Shown piece by piece: positions 34,350-42,518 of a DNA stretch of 64,000 nucleotides. The DNA lies in the NCBI RefSeq assembly GCF_007830265.1, contig NZ_VLKE01000002.1, positions 1 through 64,000 of the forward strand, in the 5' to 3' direction. A model generated the notes under the pieces. That model saw nothing but the letters and a program-made list of their open reading frames with translations. It was not told where the DNA came from and did not search any database. The position numbers were made by a program, and so were the translations under genes. Source of the stretch: Micromonospora olivasterospora. GTDB taxonomy: Bacteria; Actinomycetota; Actinomycetes; Mycobacteriales; Micromonosporaceae. Position 1 is the stretch's first letter. Each line of letters opens with the position of its first letter.

Positions 34350-36581
34350 TCAGTGGGCGCGTAGCGCGGCAGCGGCAGCGACGAGGTGCTGCAGCGACGC
34401 CTCGACCTCGGGGTACCCGCGCGTCTTCAGGCCGCAGTCCGGGTTGACCCACAGCCGCCGGGCTGGGACCGCGGCGACGGCGCGCCGCAGCGCCTCGGCC
34501 ATCTCATCGGGCGAGGGCACCCGAGGCGAGTGGATGTCCCACACACCCGGGCCGACGCCGCGGGAGTAACCGATCGCGGCAAGGTCGTCGAGGACCTCCA
34601 TCTTCGAGCGAGACGCCTCGATGCTGGTCACGTCCGCGTCGAGGGCGTCGATGGCGGTGATGACCTCGCCGAACTCCGAGTAGCACAGGTGCGTGTGGAT
34701 CTGGGTAGCGTCGGCGACCCCGCTGGTGGCCAGCCGGAACGACCCGACCGCCCAGTCCAGGTACGCCTTCTGGTGTTCGCGGCGCAGTGGGAGTGTCTCG
34801 CGCAGCGCGGGCTCGTCGACCTGGATGACCCGCAGCCCGGCGGCCTCCAGGTCGCGGCACTCGTCGCGCAGGGCCAGGGCGACCTGGTCGGCGGTGTCCG
34901 CGAGGGGTTGGTCGGTGCGCACGAACGACCAGGCCAGGATGGTGACCGGGCCGGTGAGCATGCCCTTGACGGGCCGGTTGGTGAGCGACTGCGCGTACGT
35001 CGACCACTCGACCGTCATCGGCGCCTTGCGGGCTACGTCGCCGTAGATGATCGGCGGGCGCACGCAGCGCGAGCCGTACGACTGGACCCAGCCGTTGTCG
35101 GTGGCGGCGAACCCGTCGAGTTGCTCGCCGAAGTACTGCACCATGTCGTTGCGTTCCGGCTCGCCGTGCACCAGCACGTCGAGGCCGAGGGCCTCCTGCA
35201 GCCGGACTACGTGCTCGACCTCGGCGCGCATCCGCTGCGCGTAACCGGCTTGGTCGAGGCTGCCGGCGCGCAGCTCGGCGCGGGCCTTGCGCAGTTCGGC
35301 GGTCTGCGGGAACGAGCCGATCGTGGTGGTCGGCAGGTCCGGCAGGTTCAGGCGGTCCTGCTGCTGGGCGGCGCGGCCGGCGTAGTCGCCACGCTGCCGG
35401 TCGGCCGGGCGCAGGGCGGTCAGGCGGGCGCGGACGTCGTCGTGCCGCCACGCCGCCGGGATCGGCGGCAGCGGCGCGGGTAGGTCGGCGGTACCGTCGC
35501 GCAGCGCGCGGCCGAGCAGCACCACCTCGTCGACCTTCTGCCGGGCGAACGCCAGCCGCGCTCGCAGCTCGGTGTCGAGGCGGGTCTCGGCGTCCAGGTC
35601 AACCGGGACGTGCAGCAGCGAGCACGACGACGACACGGCGACCTGGTCGGCCAGGCCGGCGACGGTGGCGCCGGTGACCGCGGCGGCGCGCAGGTCGGTG
35701 CGCCAGATGTTGTGCCCGTCCACCAGGCCGGCGACGATCGTCTTGCCGCGCAGCGGACCGGCTCCGCTGAGCCGCCTGAGGTTGCCCGGCCCGGCGACGA
35801 GGTCCAGGCCGATCGCCTCGACCGGTGTGCCGAGCAGCGCGGGCAAAGCGTCGCCGAGCTCGCCGAAGTAGCTGGCGACGAAGATCTGCGGCCGCTGCTC
35901 CAGCTCGCCGAGCCGGATGTAGGCGCGGCGCAGCGCGTCGATCTCATCCGGGGTGCGGTCGGCGACGTAGGCGGGCTCGTCGAGCTGCACCCACTCCACA
36001 CCGGCCCGCGCCAGGTCCGCGAGCAACGAGGCGTACGTCTCGACCAGGTCGTCCAGCCGGGCGAACGGGTCGGCGCCCTTGGCCAGCAGCAGGAACGTGG
36101 CCGGGCCGACGAACACCGGCCGGGTGGTGATGCCAAGGGCGCGGGCCTCGCTGTACTCGCTCAGGGCCTTGGCCGGGTTCGGGGTGAACTGGGTGTCGGC
36201 GTCGATTTCCGGGACCAGGTAGTGGTAGTTGGTGGCGAACCACTTGGTCAGCTCCAGCGCCGGCTCGGCGTCAACCCCGCGGGCCATCGCGAAGTACGTG
36301 TCGAGCTCGGGCAACCCGAGCCGGCGAAACCGGGCCGGGACCGCGCCGACGGCGACGGCGGTGTCGAGGACGTGGTCGTAGTAGGAGAACGTGTTGGACG
36401 GGATGGCGTCGAGGCGGGCATCGCGCAGCGTCTGCCACACCTGGCCGCGCAGGCCGGCCGCTGTCGATTCCAGGGCGGCGGCGTCGATGCGCCCTGCCCA
36501 GTACGCCTCGACGGCCTTCTTCAGCTCGCGGTTGCCGCCGATGCGCGGATAGCCGAGCACGGTGCTGGTACCGAATGTCAC
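34350..36581 (-). CDS. metE: Cobalamin-independent methionine synthase MetE
   Basis: 743 aa from GTG 36581. The protein transfers the methyl group of 5-methyltetrahydropteroyl-tri-glutamate to homocysteine, the last step of methionine synthesis, in the cytosol. The N-terminal signature [20 protein letters not shown], the zinc ligands in [10 protein letters not shown] (about residue 625), a Glu near 650 and Cys in [10 protein letters not shown] (about 714) are all present, and the length is normal. It is preceded by a cobalamin riboswitch, so it should be repressed when B12 is available to a MetH enzyme elsewhere. A housekeeping gene among mobile DNA suggests chromosomal sequence carried on a large replicon, or an element integrated nearby. 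Confidence 0.97.
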   Translation of the reverse strand: MTFGTSTVLGYPRIGGNRELKKAVEAYWAGRIDAAALESTAAGLRGQVWQTLRDARLDAIPSNTFSYYDHVLDTAVAVGAVPARFRRLGLPELDTYFAMARGVDAEPALELTKWFATNYHYLVPEIDADTQFTPNPAKALSEYSEARALGITTRPVFVGPATFLLLAKGADPFARLDDLVETYASLLADLARAGVEWVQLDEPAYVADRTPDEIDALRRAYIRLGELEQRPQIFVASYFGELGDALPALLGTPVEAIGLDLVAGPGNLRRLSGAGPLRGKTIVAGLVDGHNIWRTDLRAAAVTGATVAGLADQVAVSSSCSLLHVPVDLDAETRLDTELRARLAFARQKVDEVVLLGRALRDGTADLPAPLPPIPAAWRHDDVRARLTALRPADRQRGDYAGRAAQQQDRLNLPDLPTTTIGSFPQTAELRKARAELRAGSLDQAGYAQRMRAEVEHVVRLQEALGLDVLVHGEPERNDMVQYFGEQLDGFAATDNGWVQSYGSRCVRPPIIYGDVARKAPMTVEWSTYAQSLTNRPVKGMLTGPVTILAWSFVRTDQPLADTADQVALALRDECRDLEAAGLRVIQVDEPALRETLPLRREHQKAYLDWAVGSFRLATSGVADATQIHTHLCYSEFGEVITAIDALDADVTSIEASRSKMEVLDDLAAIGYSRGVGPGVWDIHSPRVPSPDEMAEALRRAVAAVPARRLWVNPDCGLKTRGYPEVEASLQHLVAAAAALRAH

Positions 36582-36699
36582 GGGGTGTTTCCCTTCCCTC
36601 GAGGTGCCCGACGTGCACGGGAAGGCAGGGGAAAGGCCAGACGGCCTTCCGCCCGGCCCTCCCGAGAGGCCGTCGGGGGCGCACGCGGTCGTGTGCGCG

Positions 36700-36865
36700 G
36701 TGCGGGCAGGTCTTCGGACTCGTGGGCGTCGTGCTCGCGCCTACCGGCCGTCGCTTCCCAGGCTCGCGCCCAGTGCTTGATGACGGCTTTCGTTCCCACT
36801 CACCGCTGCGGGGCAGTCCCGGTCTCGCACCGGGTTCCCTCTTACGACGCACGGCCTGGCGGCCG
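36700..36865 (-). ncRNA. Cobalamin riboswitch in the metE leader
   Basis: The plus strand shows the complement of the conserved core: GGCAGGTCTTCGGACTC, CTTCCCAGGC, CCACTCACCGCTGCGGGGCA, GTCCCGG and GGTTCCCTC blocks in the usual order. A GC-rich hairpin region (36590-36690) between it and metE could act as the expression platform. B12 binding is expected to switch off metE. Confidence 0.85.
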
Positions 36866-37105
36866 CGCGAACCAGCACTGCAGGCAATCCTAGAACTCGT
36901 CATCTGTTGCCACGACCGGCCCCACCGGACGGCCGAACCATCTGCGATGGACGCCATATATGCCGACGGCAGGGGAGCCGCACACAACATCTCGTGTCGG
37001 CGTGTCCTTGGCCCGACGGGCTGCACGCATCCGGTGAGGGGCAGAGAGCGCGATGGAAAGGCGCATCGACCCCCAGAGAGTGCCAAACACCGGGCCCGCG
37101 GCGAG

Positions 37106-37186
37106 TTCGACCAGCAGTTCATCGGGGCCCGCGAGATGAACGCGGCGGAGCTGAAGCGGTTCGAGGCATGGGAGATGACGCGATGA
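37106..37186 (+). pseudogene. BrnT-like toxin, last 26 codons only
   Basis: FDQQFIGAREMNAAELKRFE AWEMTR is identical, bar one residue, to the toxin end at 32479. Homology begins abruptly at about 37106, so only the last strand and helix remain. The stop overlaps the next ATG. Confidence 0.75.
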
Positions 37187-37491
37187 GCGAGGACGTGGTC
37201 CGGGCGGCCGAGGCGTTCGCCCGCGGCGAGGTCGACTACGACGACACCGCCCCGGTCGAGCTGCCGCCGGCGGCGGAGACCGAACCGATGGTGATGCGCG
37301 GAGTGCGCCTGCCCGTGGACCTGGACCAGCGGGTCCGCGACGCCGCCGACGCCGCCGGCGTCAAGGCATCCACCCTCATCCGCGAGTGGATCGAACTCGG
37401 ACTCACCGAGCTGGAGAACGACCGGCCCGTGTCCCTGTCCGCGCTGCGCCGCGCGATCGCCCACGCCACCCAGGCCAGCCGCGCCGCCTGA
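37183..37491 (+). CDS. BrnA-like ribbon-helix-helix antitoxin, copy B
   Basis: 102 aa, protein sequence apparently identical to copy A (32476-32784), with only a few synonymous changes in DNA (for example near 37362-37412). It is followed by the same CTCACAGCGGCTCACAGCGC tail. The duplication covers about 32399-32830 and 37106-37530. With no toxin left, this is either an orphan regulator or a decaying duplicate. An upstream reading start from the region next to the metE promoter is possible. Confidence 0.7.
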   Translation: MSEDVVRAAEAFARGEVDYDDTAPVELPPAAETEPMVMRGVRLPVDLDQRVRDAADAAGVKASTLIREWIELGLTELENDRPVSLSALRRAIAHATQASRAA

Positions 37492-37564
37492 CCGGCTCAC
37501 CACCCACTCACAGCGGCTCACAGCGCAGAGTCACACCACCAAGCCAAACACCAACCACTGGCCG

Positions 37565-37910
37565 TTGCCAGCGAAGTTGAACTTCTTGCCATCGAATCTG
37601 GTTCGGATGGAGTTTCTGCCACTACAGATGGTCCGCTCCTGGTCATCGAGTCTGGAGTTGATGATGACGCTGGTGGCGGCGGAATCCGTTTGGCCTGGCG
37701 CTGAGCTGGTGTTCGTCGCGGCGGCTGGTGCGTAGGCCCACCCGATCGCGGCGCGACGGCTACCACCACGATCGGGGTCAGATTCGGTGGCACAAAGCCT
37801 CGAGCCCACCAGTCACATCTGAGCAGGCGAACCGACTCCCCTGCCATCGAAGATGAACCGCCCCTGGTCATCGGGACCAGCGCGGTTCAACTTCGCTGTC
37901 AACGGACAAC
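37565..37910. repeat. Second array of the CTGCCA-type motif (TGCCATCGAAG form)
   Basis: Units include TTGCCAGCGAAGTTGAACTT (37565), TTGCCATCGAATCTGG (37586), TGGTCATCGAGTCTGGAG (37640), CTGCCATCGAAGATGAACC (37851) and the inverted GGTTCAACTTCGCTGTCAA (about 37883). The 6+6+8 layout matches the 31719-32043 array, with a different tail (TTGAACC in place of TTGAGGCA). No gene lies between 37492 and 37956. Confidence 0.55.
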
Positions 37911-37956
37911 CACAATCGGCAGCTACGCGACACGCCGTGAACCTAACAAAGCACTA

Positions 37957-38775
37957 CTAGCTGGGTGAGAACCCATCGACGTAGATGGCAGTTGCGTCGT
38001 CGGACTGCTTGTTGCGTCGCCATCGGATCGCAGACGGATCTTGGCGTTCAGCCTGTCTCACTCGCGCGATAAGCGCTGTCGGTCCCTGGGCGCCAAGAAG
38101 ATCTAGCGTGTTGGGCCAATCAAGCAGTCCAAGCGTCACTGCGCGAGCGGCACCGTCGCTGAGGACCGCAACCCTCGTCTGCGCATCGACGGGGATGAAG
38201 CCGGTCAAAGCCTGCTGCACCACCGCCGGATCGGCCTCGGCGATCCAGTAGCCGCCTGGGACGTTCCGGGCGGCTAGTTCGGCGTGCTTCATGGCGAGCA
38301 ATGCCGCCGCTTTACCAGGCGAACCGATCGGATGGCGATCTGCTTCTGCCCGCTCCGCTGCGGCGGTACGGCTTACCCGATCATCGGTGATCACGGTCAA
38401 CCGGCCACCTTGATCGACCGCCAGCGAGACGTCTCCGAGGACCAGGTAGTCGAGTCCTCCAGGCTGAAAACGCACCAGACCGACACCGGCTGACGGCGTG
38501 CCTGGGTGCCCTAGATCGCAGGTGCTGCGGTGCTCGTCGGCGACTCGGCTGATCGCGATGGCGAGCGCGTTCGACAGGGACGTGGACGGATCACGCACCA
38601 GCTCGATCGAGGTCTCCCCCAGCCGGCGGGCATACCAGCTCACGCCATGAAGGCAGCCTGTATCGGTGCGGGCGGTAGCGCCGTCAAGCACAGCGACCAG
38701 GTGCTCGTCGGCATAGAACCAGTCCTCATTAGCCCGGTCGCTGCTGCCCGGGTCGCTGGCGGCGAGTACCCGCAT
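37957..38775 (-). CDS. PP2C-like protein phosphatase (PPM family)
   Basis: About 272 aa from ATG 38775 (MRVLAAS; an AAGGTG site lies 9 nt upstream; ATG 38793 is an alternative). PPM signatures: SDRANEDWFYADEHLVAVLD GAT (metal-binding Asp), LDYLVLGDVSLAV, VAVLSDGAARAV and a final SDDATAIYV, in the correct order and spacing. It should remove phosphate from Ser/Thr proteins in the cytosol. It overlaps or abuts the stop of the upstream HTH regulator gene on the same strand, so the two are co-expressed. The partner and the kinase are unknown. Confidence 0.8.
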   Translation of the reverse strand: MRVLAASDPGSSDRANEDWFYADEHLVAVLDGATARTDTGCLHGVSWYARRLGETSIELVRDPSTSLSNALAIAISRVADEHRSTCDLGHPGTPSAGVGLVRFQPGGLDYLVLGDVSLAVDQGGRLTVITDDRVSRTAAAERAEADRHPIGSPGKAAALLAMKHAELAARNVPGGYWIAEADPAVVQQALTGFIPVDAQTRVAVLSDGAARAVTLGLLDWPNTLDLLGAQGPTALIARVRQAERQDPSAIRWRRNKQSDDATAIYVDGFSPS

Positions 38776-38779
38776 GCGG

Positions 38780-39625
38780 TCATGCACCTTCATGCCGGTA
38801 GACGGGCGTGAGCAGGTCGCTGGAGGTGATCTGTCGAGTAGCCGCATCGAAGCTACAGGTGATCAGCGCGGACCACCGCCGGCCGCGTACCTCGCGGTAT
38901 ATCTCGGACAGATGGCCCTCAAGGTAGTGCGCCGCTCCGGCAGTGCCAGGGCCATGAATGCCTGCGAGGTACAAGAACGTTCCCTTGCCGTCGGGGCGCG
39001 GGAGCCGGCCGATGTAGGCGTAGTCGACGGGCTCACCGCTATCGCTGGGGGATCGAAACTCCTGGCCCGCATTCTTGTCGACCAAGTACCACCCGCGCTC
39101 GTCAACCGAGAACCCCAGGTGCTCGTCGGACTCCAGCACCTGACCAACGAACGGCAGTAACCGCGGGCTAGTGAGGACGATCAGATTCGGTCGGTTCAGC
39201 TTGACCAAGCCAGGCGGCGGCACGATCTCATGATCCGCGCTGAGGCCGACAGACCTCGCCAACTCGGCAATGCGGTCGTAGGCGGCTAAAGCTTCAGCAG
39301 ACAGCACCGCTAGCGGCTTCCCGTCTGGCCGTCCGGTCTCGTGCTTGCCGCCGATCGCCACGGTTAGCCGTCCGGTGCCGAGGAGGGCGCGCTCGGGTCG
39401 GACCCCGGCAGACAGGAGCTGGGAGACGCGCGAGCGGGACATGCCCAGGGCCTCGGCGATCTGGAGTTGAGTCAGCCCGCTGTGCAGAAGCCCCTCGAAG
39501 ACCTCACGCCGTTCGCGCGAGAGGTCCGCGATGGCCAGTTGGTGGTCATCGATGAGGGCGTTGATCTGGCGCGCGCGCTCAAGCGGATCTTGCGCTGCGG
39601 CTGCTTCCTGTGACTCGGACACCAC
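38780..39625 (-). CDS. Sigma-region-4-type HTH regulator with C-terminal putative ligand-binding domain
   Basis: 281 aa from tandem GTG codons (39625/39622). The N-terminal HTH reads GLLHSGLTQLQIAEALGMSR SRVSQLL (about residues 46-72). The C-terminal domain (LIVLTSPRLLPFVGQVLES, GWYLVDKNAGQEF, VDYAYIGRLPRPDGKGTFLY LAGIHGPGTAGAAHYLEGHL) has alternating strands and helices with a GxGTxxAAxYL turn, like a nucleotide- or SLOG-type sensor fold; this is a guess from pattern. It precedes the PP2C gene. Repeated AGGGGGCT boxes in its upstream region are candidate operators. Confidence 0.65.
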   Translation of the reverse strand: MVSESQEAAAAQDPLERARQINALIDDHQLAIADLSRERREVFEGLLHSGLTQLQIAEALGMSRSRVSQLLSAGVRPERALLGTGRLTVAIGGKHETGRPDGKPLAVLSAEALAAYDRIAELARSVGLSADHEIVPPPGLVKLNRPNLIVLTSPRLLPFVGQVLESDEHLGFSVDERGWYLVDKNAGQEFRSPSDSGEPVDYAYIGRLPRPDGKGTFLYLAGIHGPGTAGAAHYLEGHLSEIYREVRGRRWSALITCSFDAATRQITSSDLLTPVYRHEGA

Positions 39626-39641
39626 TTACTCCACTCCGGTG

Positions 39642-39794
39642 AGGGGGCTAACGAGAGCGTAGTTGGTCAGCCCACAGGCCATGCTTCGGATGGTTAAGGG
39701 GGCTATCAAGACTGGCTGATTCAGGGGGCTTGACCAACGGTAAGGGCTGTGGTGTCCTTAGTCCACCCCCCTAAACAAGCGTAAAAAGGGGGCT
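39642..39794. promoter_or_regulatory. Four AGGGGGCT boxes between the divergent regulator and sigma-factor genes
   Basis: AGGGGGCT occurs at 39642, 39697, 39723 and 39787, with a related inverted TAGGGGGGT near 39763. GTTGGTCA (39663) and TGACCAAC (39731) form a wider inverted pair. The cluster lies in the only divergent promoter region between the regulator/phosphatase unit and the transfer operon, so it may link the control of both. Confidence 0.5.
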
Positions 39795-39863
39795 GAAAGG
39801 AGAGGGCGCCAGCGGGATTGCGGCCCGCCGACGCCCAACGGCATCCACCCCAAGGAGGCACAG

Positions 39864-40484
39864 ATGCCAGCAACGAGGGTAAGCCCTGCCCCGGCCGATC
39901 CGGCGCAGGCTCCTTCTGGATCGATGACCGGCGAGGTGTCGGCGCTGGTGGCGCGGGCGCAGGCCGGTGACGCGGAGGCGTTCGGCCTGGTCTACGACCG
40001 GTACGTCGACCAGGTCTTCCGGTTCGTCTACCGGCGGGTTCTGGACCGGCAGGTGGCCGAGGACCTGACCTCGGAGACGTTCCTGCGGGCGCTGCGCAAC
40101 CTGGCCAGCTTCCGCCGGCCGGGCGGCGACTTCGGCGCCTGGGTGACCATGATCGCCCGGAACCTGGTGATCAACTGGCAGCGGTCGCACCAGCGGCGTG
40201 AGCGGCCGGTCGCCGAGCTGCGGGACGCGGCCCCGGTCGACCAGGCGCCGAGCCCGGAGGCCGTCGCCGTGACCACGCTGACCCGTGAGGCCCTGCTCGC
40301 CGGGATCGAGCAGCTCAACCCGGCGCAGCAGCAGTGCATCACGCTGCGGTACCTGCGAGAGCTGTCGATCGAGGAGACCGCGCAGGCGCTGGGCAAGACC
40401 CCGGCGGCGATCAAGGCGCTCCAGCAGAAGGCGCTGCGGGTGCTGCGTGGGCTGCTGCCGGTGACGGCGGTGATGCCGGCATGA
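39864..40484 (+). CDS. ECF-type RNA polymerase sigma factor
   Basis: 206 aa from ATG 39864 behind a strong AAGGAGG site. Sigma region 2 reads AFGLVYDRYVDQVFRFVYRR, VAEDLTSETFLRALRNLASF and FGAWVTMIARNLVINWQRSH; region 4 reads LNPAQQQCITLRYLRELSIE then ETAQALGKTPAAIKALQQKA. Length and domain order are typical for group 4 sigma factors. No anti-sigma gene is evident. It is the first gene of a long plus-strand run with overlapping stops and starts, so it probably drives expression of the transfer module. Confidence 0.9.
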   Translation: MPATRVSPAPADPAQAPSGSMTGEVSALVARAQAGDAEAFGLVYDRYVDQVFRFVYRRVLDRQVAEDLTSETFLRALRNLASFRRPGGDFGAWVTMIARNLVINWQRSHQRRERPVAELRDAAPVDQAPSPEAVAVTTLTREALLAGIEQLNPAQQQCITLRYLRELSIEETAQALGKTPAAIKALQQKALRVLRGLLPVTAVMPA

Positions 40485-40996
40485 GCACCACGACGTTGGA
40501 GGTCAACGGTGTCGACCGGGCTGCTCTGGTGCGGGCCGCGGAGGGCACGCCGCGCGTCCCCGACCTGGGAACGCCGATGGGCATCCGGGTCATTACCGCG
40601 CCGGCTGACGCGATGGCGCCGGCCACCACCGAGGACGTCCCCACCGGCCAGACGCTGGAGCAGTTGCTGGCCCTGGCCCAGGGCAGCGAGGCCGGCCGTA
40701 CCCGCCAGCTCGCTGAGAAGATCGGCGCCCTGGTCGCGGAGCTGACCGGCCGGCTGGAGGCCGAGCAGGCCGCCGAGGCCCGGCGCCGGGAGCTGGCCGA
40801 GAAGGAGGCCAAGCTCACCGCCGAGCTCGCCGCGCTGCGGCAGAAGATGGGCACCGGGCCGGAGGCCGCCGCGCACCGCGCCGCGATCCGTCAGTGGGCC
40901 CAGGCCAACGGCTACGCCGTGCGCGAGCGTGGCCGGATTCCGCGGAATGTTGTCCAGGCGTGGGCGGCGGCGACCGGGTCGGAGGTGACCCGGTGA
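40481..40996 (+). CDS. Lsr2-like DNA-binding protein with coiled coil (171 aa)
   Basis: The ATG overlaps the sigma-factor stop (ATGA). The last 35 residues (AAIRQWAQANGYAVRERGRI PRNVVQAWAAA) are a clear Lsr2 C-terminal DNA-binding domain with the RGR minor-groove hook. Residues about 60-130 form a charged coiled coil (EAEQAAEARRRELAEKEAKL) in place of the Lsr2 dimerisation domain. It may bind AT-rich DNA as a nucleoid-associated silencer or regulator for the element. The family call is firm for the C-terminus only. Confidence 0.8.
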   Translation: MSTTTLEVNGVDRAALVRAAEGTPRVPDLGTPMGIRVITAPADAMAPATTEDVPTGQTLEQLLALAQGSEAGRTRQLAEKIGALVAELTGRLEAEQAAEARRRELAEKEAKLTAELAALRQKMGTGPEAAAHRAAIRQWAQANGYAVRERGRIPRNVVQAWAAATGSEVTR

Positions 40997-41673
40997 AGGC
41001 GTTGAAGATGCTGCTGCCGGCCGCCGCCGTGCTGTCGCTGGCGGGTCACGTGTGGGCCGCGCAGGTGACCCGGTCGCAGCGGGTCCGGCTGATCGAGGCC
41101 CGCCGGAGCGCGACGACGGACCCGCTGACCGGGTGCGCGAACCGCGCCGGTCTGGACCGGGCGCTCGATGACCTGGACGGTGAGCCCTACGACCTGGTCT
41201 TGGTGGACCTGGACCGGTTCAAGCCGGTCAACGACACCTGGGGTCACGCGGCCGGCGACCGGTTGCTGGTGGAGATCGCCCGCCGGCTGCGGGCCTGCCT
41301 GGACGACGTCGACGACGCGGTGGTGGCCCGGATCGGTGGTGACGAGTTCGTGCTCGCTGCGCCGTCGTCGGTGCCGCTGGCGCACTACCTGGGCGCGGAG
41401 GTCATCACCGCTCTGGCCGCACCGATCGAGGTGGCCGACGGGGTCACGGTGACGGTGACGGCCAGCGTCGGCGCGATCCACGCGACCACCGGCGAGGACC
41501 GGGCCCGGGTGATGGCCGCAGCCGATGCCGCCGCCTACGAGGCGAAGCTGCGCGGTGGCGACGGCCTGGTCGAGCACAACCCCCTGTCCGGGCTGCCGGA
41601 GGTGGAGCAGCGTCCGCTGCTGCGGCTGCGGGAGATGGCCGCTCTGACGAACGTCCTGGGGGTGACGGCGTGA
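40993..41673 (+). CDS. Membrane-anchored GGDEF protein (diguanylate cyclase)
   Basis: 226 aa from GTG 40993, overlapping the previous stop (GTGA) with GGAGG upstream. An N-terminal hydrophobic helix (MLLPAAAVLSLAGHVWA) anchors it. The GGDEF domain has DPLTGCANRAGLDRAL, VLVDLDRFKPVNDTWGHAAG D, the catalytic motif IGGDEFV (about residue 115) and SVGAIHATTG. Key residues are intact, so c-di-GMP synthesis from GTP is likely. No EAL domain is linked. A c-di-GMP enzyme inside a transfer operon could tune transfer to host development. Confidence 0.85.
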   Translation: MKALKMLLPAAAVLSLAGHVWAAQVTRSQRVRLIEARRSATTDPLTGCANRAGLDRALDDLDGEPYDLVLVDLDRFKPVNDTWGHAAGDRLLVEIARRLRACLDDVDDAVVARIGGDEFVLAAPSSVPLAHYLGAEVITALAAPIEVADGVTVTVTASVGAIHATTGEDRARVMAAADAAAYEAKLRGGDGLVEHNPLSGLPEVEQRPLLRLREMAALTNVLGVTA

Positions 41674-42251
41674 CCGCCACCGACGCGCAGCGGGCCACGG
41701 TCTGTCGGCCGCCGCAGCCCGGCCCGTACCTGCGGGAGCTGTTCGAGGTGCCGCCGCCGCTGCGCCTGGACGACATCGGCGCTCTGTGCCCGCTGGACGA
41801 CATGGTGTTGATCCGGGTGGCCGGCGGGTGGTCGTGCCCGTCCTGCGGCGCCGGCTGGAGCAGCGAGGGCCGCGACGGCCGCTGGTCGACCGTCACGCAG
41901 ATCGTGCGGTTGGCCGATCAGGGTGATGACGACGGCCGCCTGTCTTCGGGTCGGCTGACCCGGGTCGCGGTCGTCGGTGTGGTCGCCGCCGGCCCGGCCG
42001 CCGCCACGGTGGCCGTCGCGCACCGCTACGCCGAGCATGCCGACGCGGTACCGCCGGAGCTGCTCTACTCCCCCGCCGTCGCGGTGGGCCTGGTCGGGCT
42101 GGTCCTCGCCGGCCGGCGGGTCGTCCGCTGGGTTGACGAGCGCCGGCACCCCCTCGCGGTGGACGTCGATGAGGCTGACCTCGACCCGTACGGCCGCGAG
42201 GTGCTCGCCCGGGTGCGGGCGGCCCGTCAGGCCCGCGGGGAGGTGTGCTGA
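41670..42251 (+). CDS. Zinc-ribbon membrane protein (193 aa)
   Basis: A GTG start overlaps the GGDEF stop. CPLDDMVLIRVAGGWSCPSC GAGW gives a Cys pair pattern (C-x15-CPSC) resembling a zinc ribbon. Two hydrophobic helices follow (RVAVVGVVAAGPAAATVAVA and YSPAVAVGLVGLVLAG), then a charged cytoplasmic tail (DPYGREVLARVRAARQARG). No named family is recognised. Its place in the operon suggests a transfer-complex accessory role. Confidence 0.6.
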   Translation: MTATDAQRATVCRPPQPGPYLRELFEVPPPLRLDDIGALCPLDDMVLIRVAGGWSCPSCGAGWSSEGRDGRWSTVTQIVRLADQGDDDGRLSSGRLTRVAVVGVVAAGPAAATVAVAHRYAEHADAVPPELLYSPAVAVGLVGLVLAGRRVVRWVDERRHPLAVDVDEADLDPYGREVLARVRAARQARGEVC

Positions 42252-42518
42252 ATGGCCGGGCTGCTGGTGGTGAAGGTGCACCTGGACTGGACCGGCCCGG
42301 CGCACTACGAGCGCGGGGTGTCGCTGCCCTGCCGGGTGTGCGGCACGCCGACGTGCCAGCGCGACGGGCAGGGCCGCGCGTGCGAGAAGACCTGCGCCGA
42401 GGACGAGATCGCCCGGGAGCTGCTCGGCACCGGGCGGGCCCTGATCGCCGATGAGCGCGTGCCGACCCCGGCCGCGTTCGCCGGCGGCCGGCTGGCGACG
42501 GCGGGAGGCCCGCAGTGA
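42252..42518 (+). CDS. Cys-rich small protein (88 aa)
   Basis: ATG 42252 directly follows the preceding stop. LPCRVCGTPTCQRDGQGRAC EKTC has five Cys in a 24-residue span, a probable zinc-binding knuckle. The flanks are ordinary soluble sequence (KVHLDWTGPAHYERGV; EIARELLGTGRALIADERVP). The stop overlaps the next start. No family is recognised; it is a structural or regulatory part of the operon. Confidence 0.6.
   Translation: MAGLLVVKVHLDWTGPAHYERGVSLPCRVCGTPTCQRDGQGRACEKTCAEDEIARELLGTGRALIADERVPTPAAFAGGRLATAGGPQ

Noticed and set aside
37492..37956. Small genes between antitoxin copy B and the phosphatase gene
   Set aside because: Open frames here are made of the repeated motif units and lack ribosome sites.
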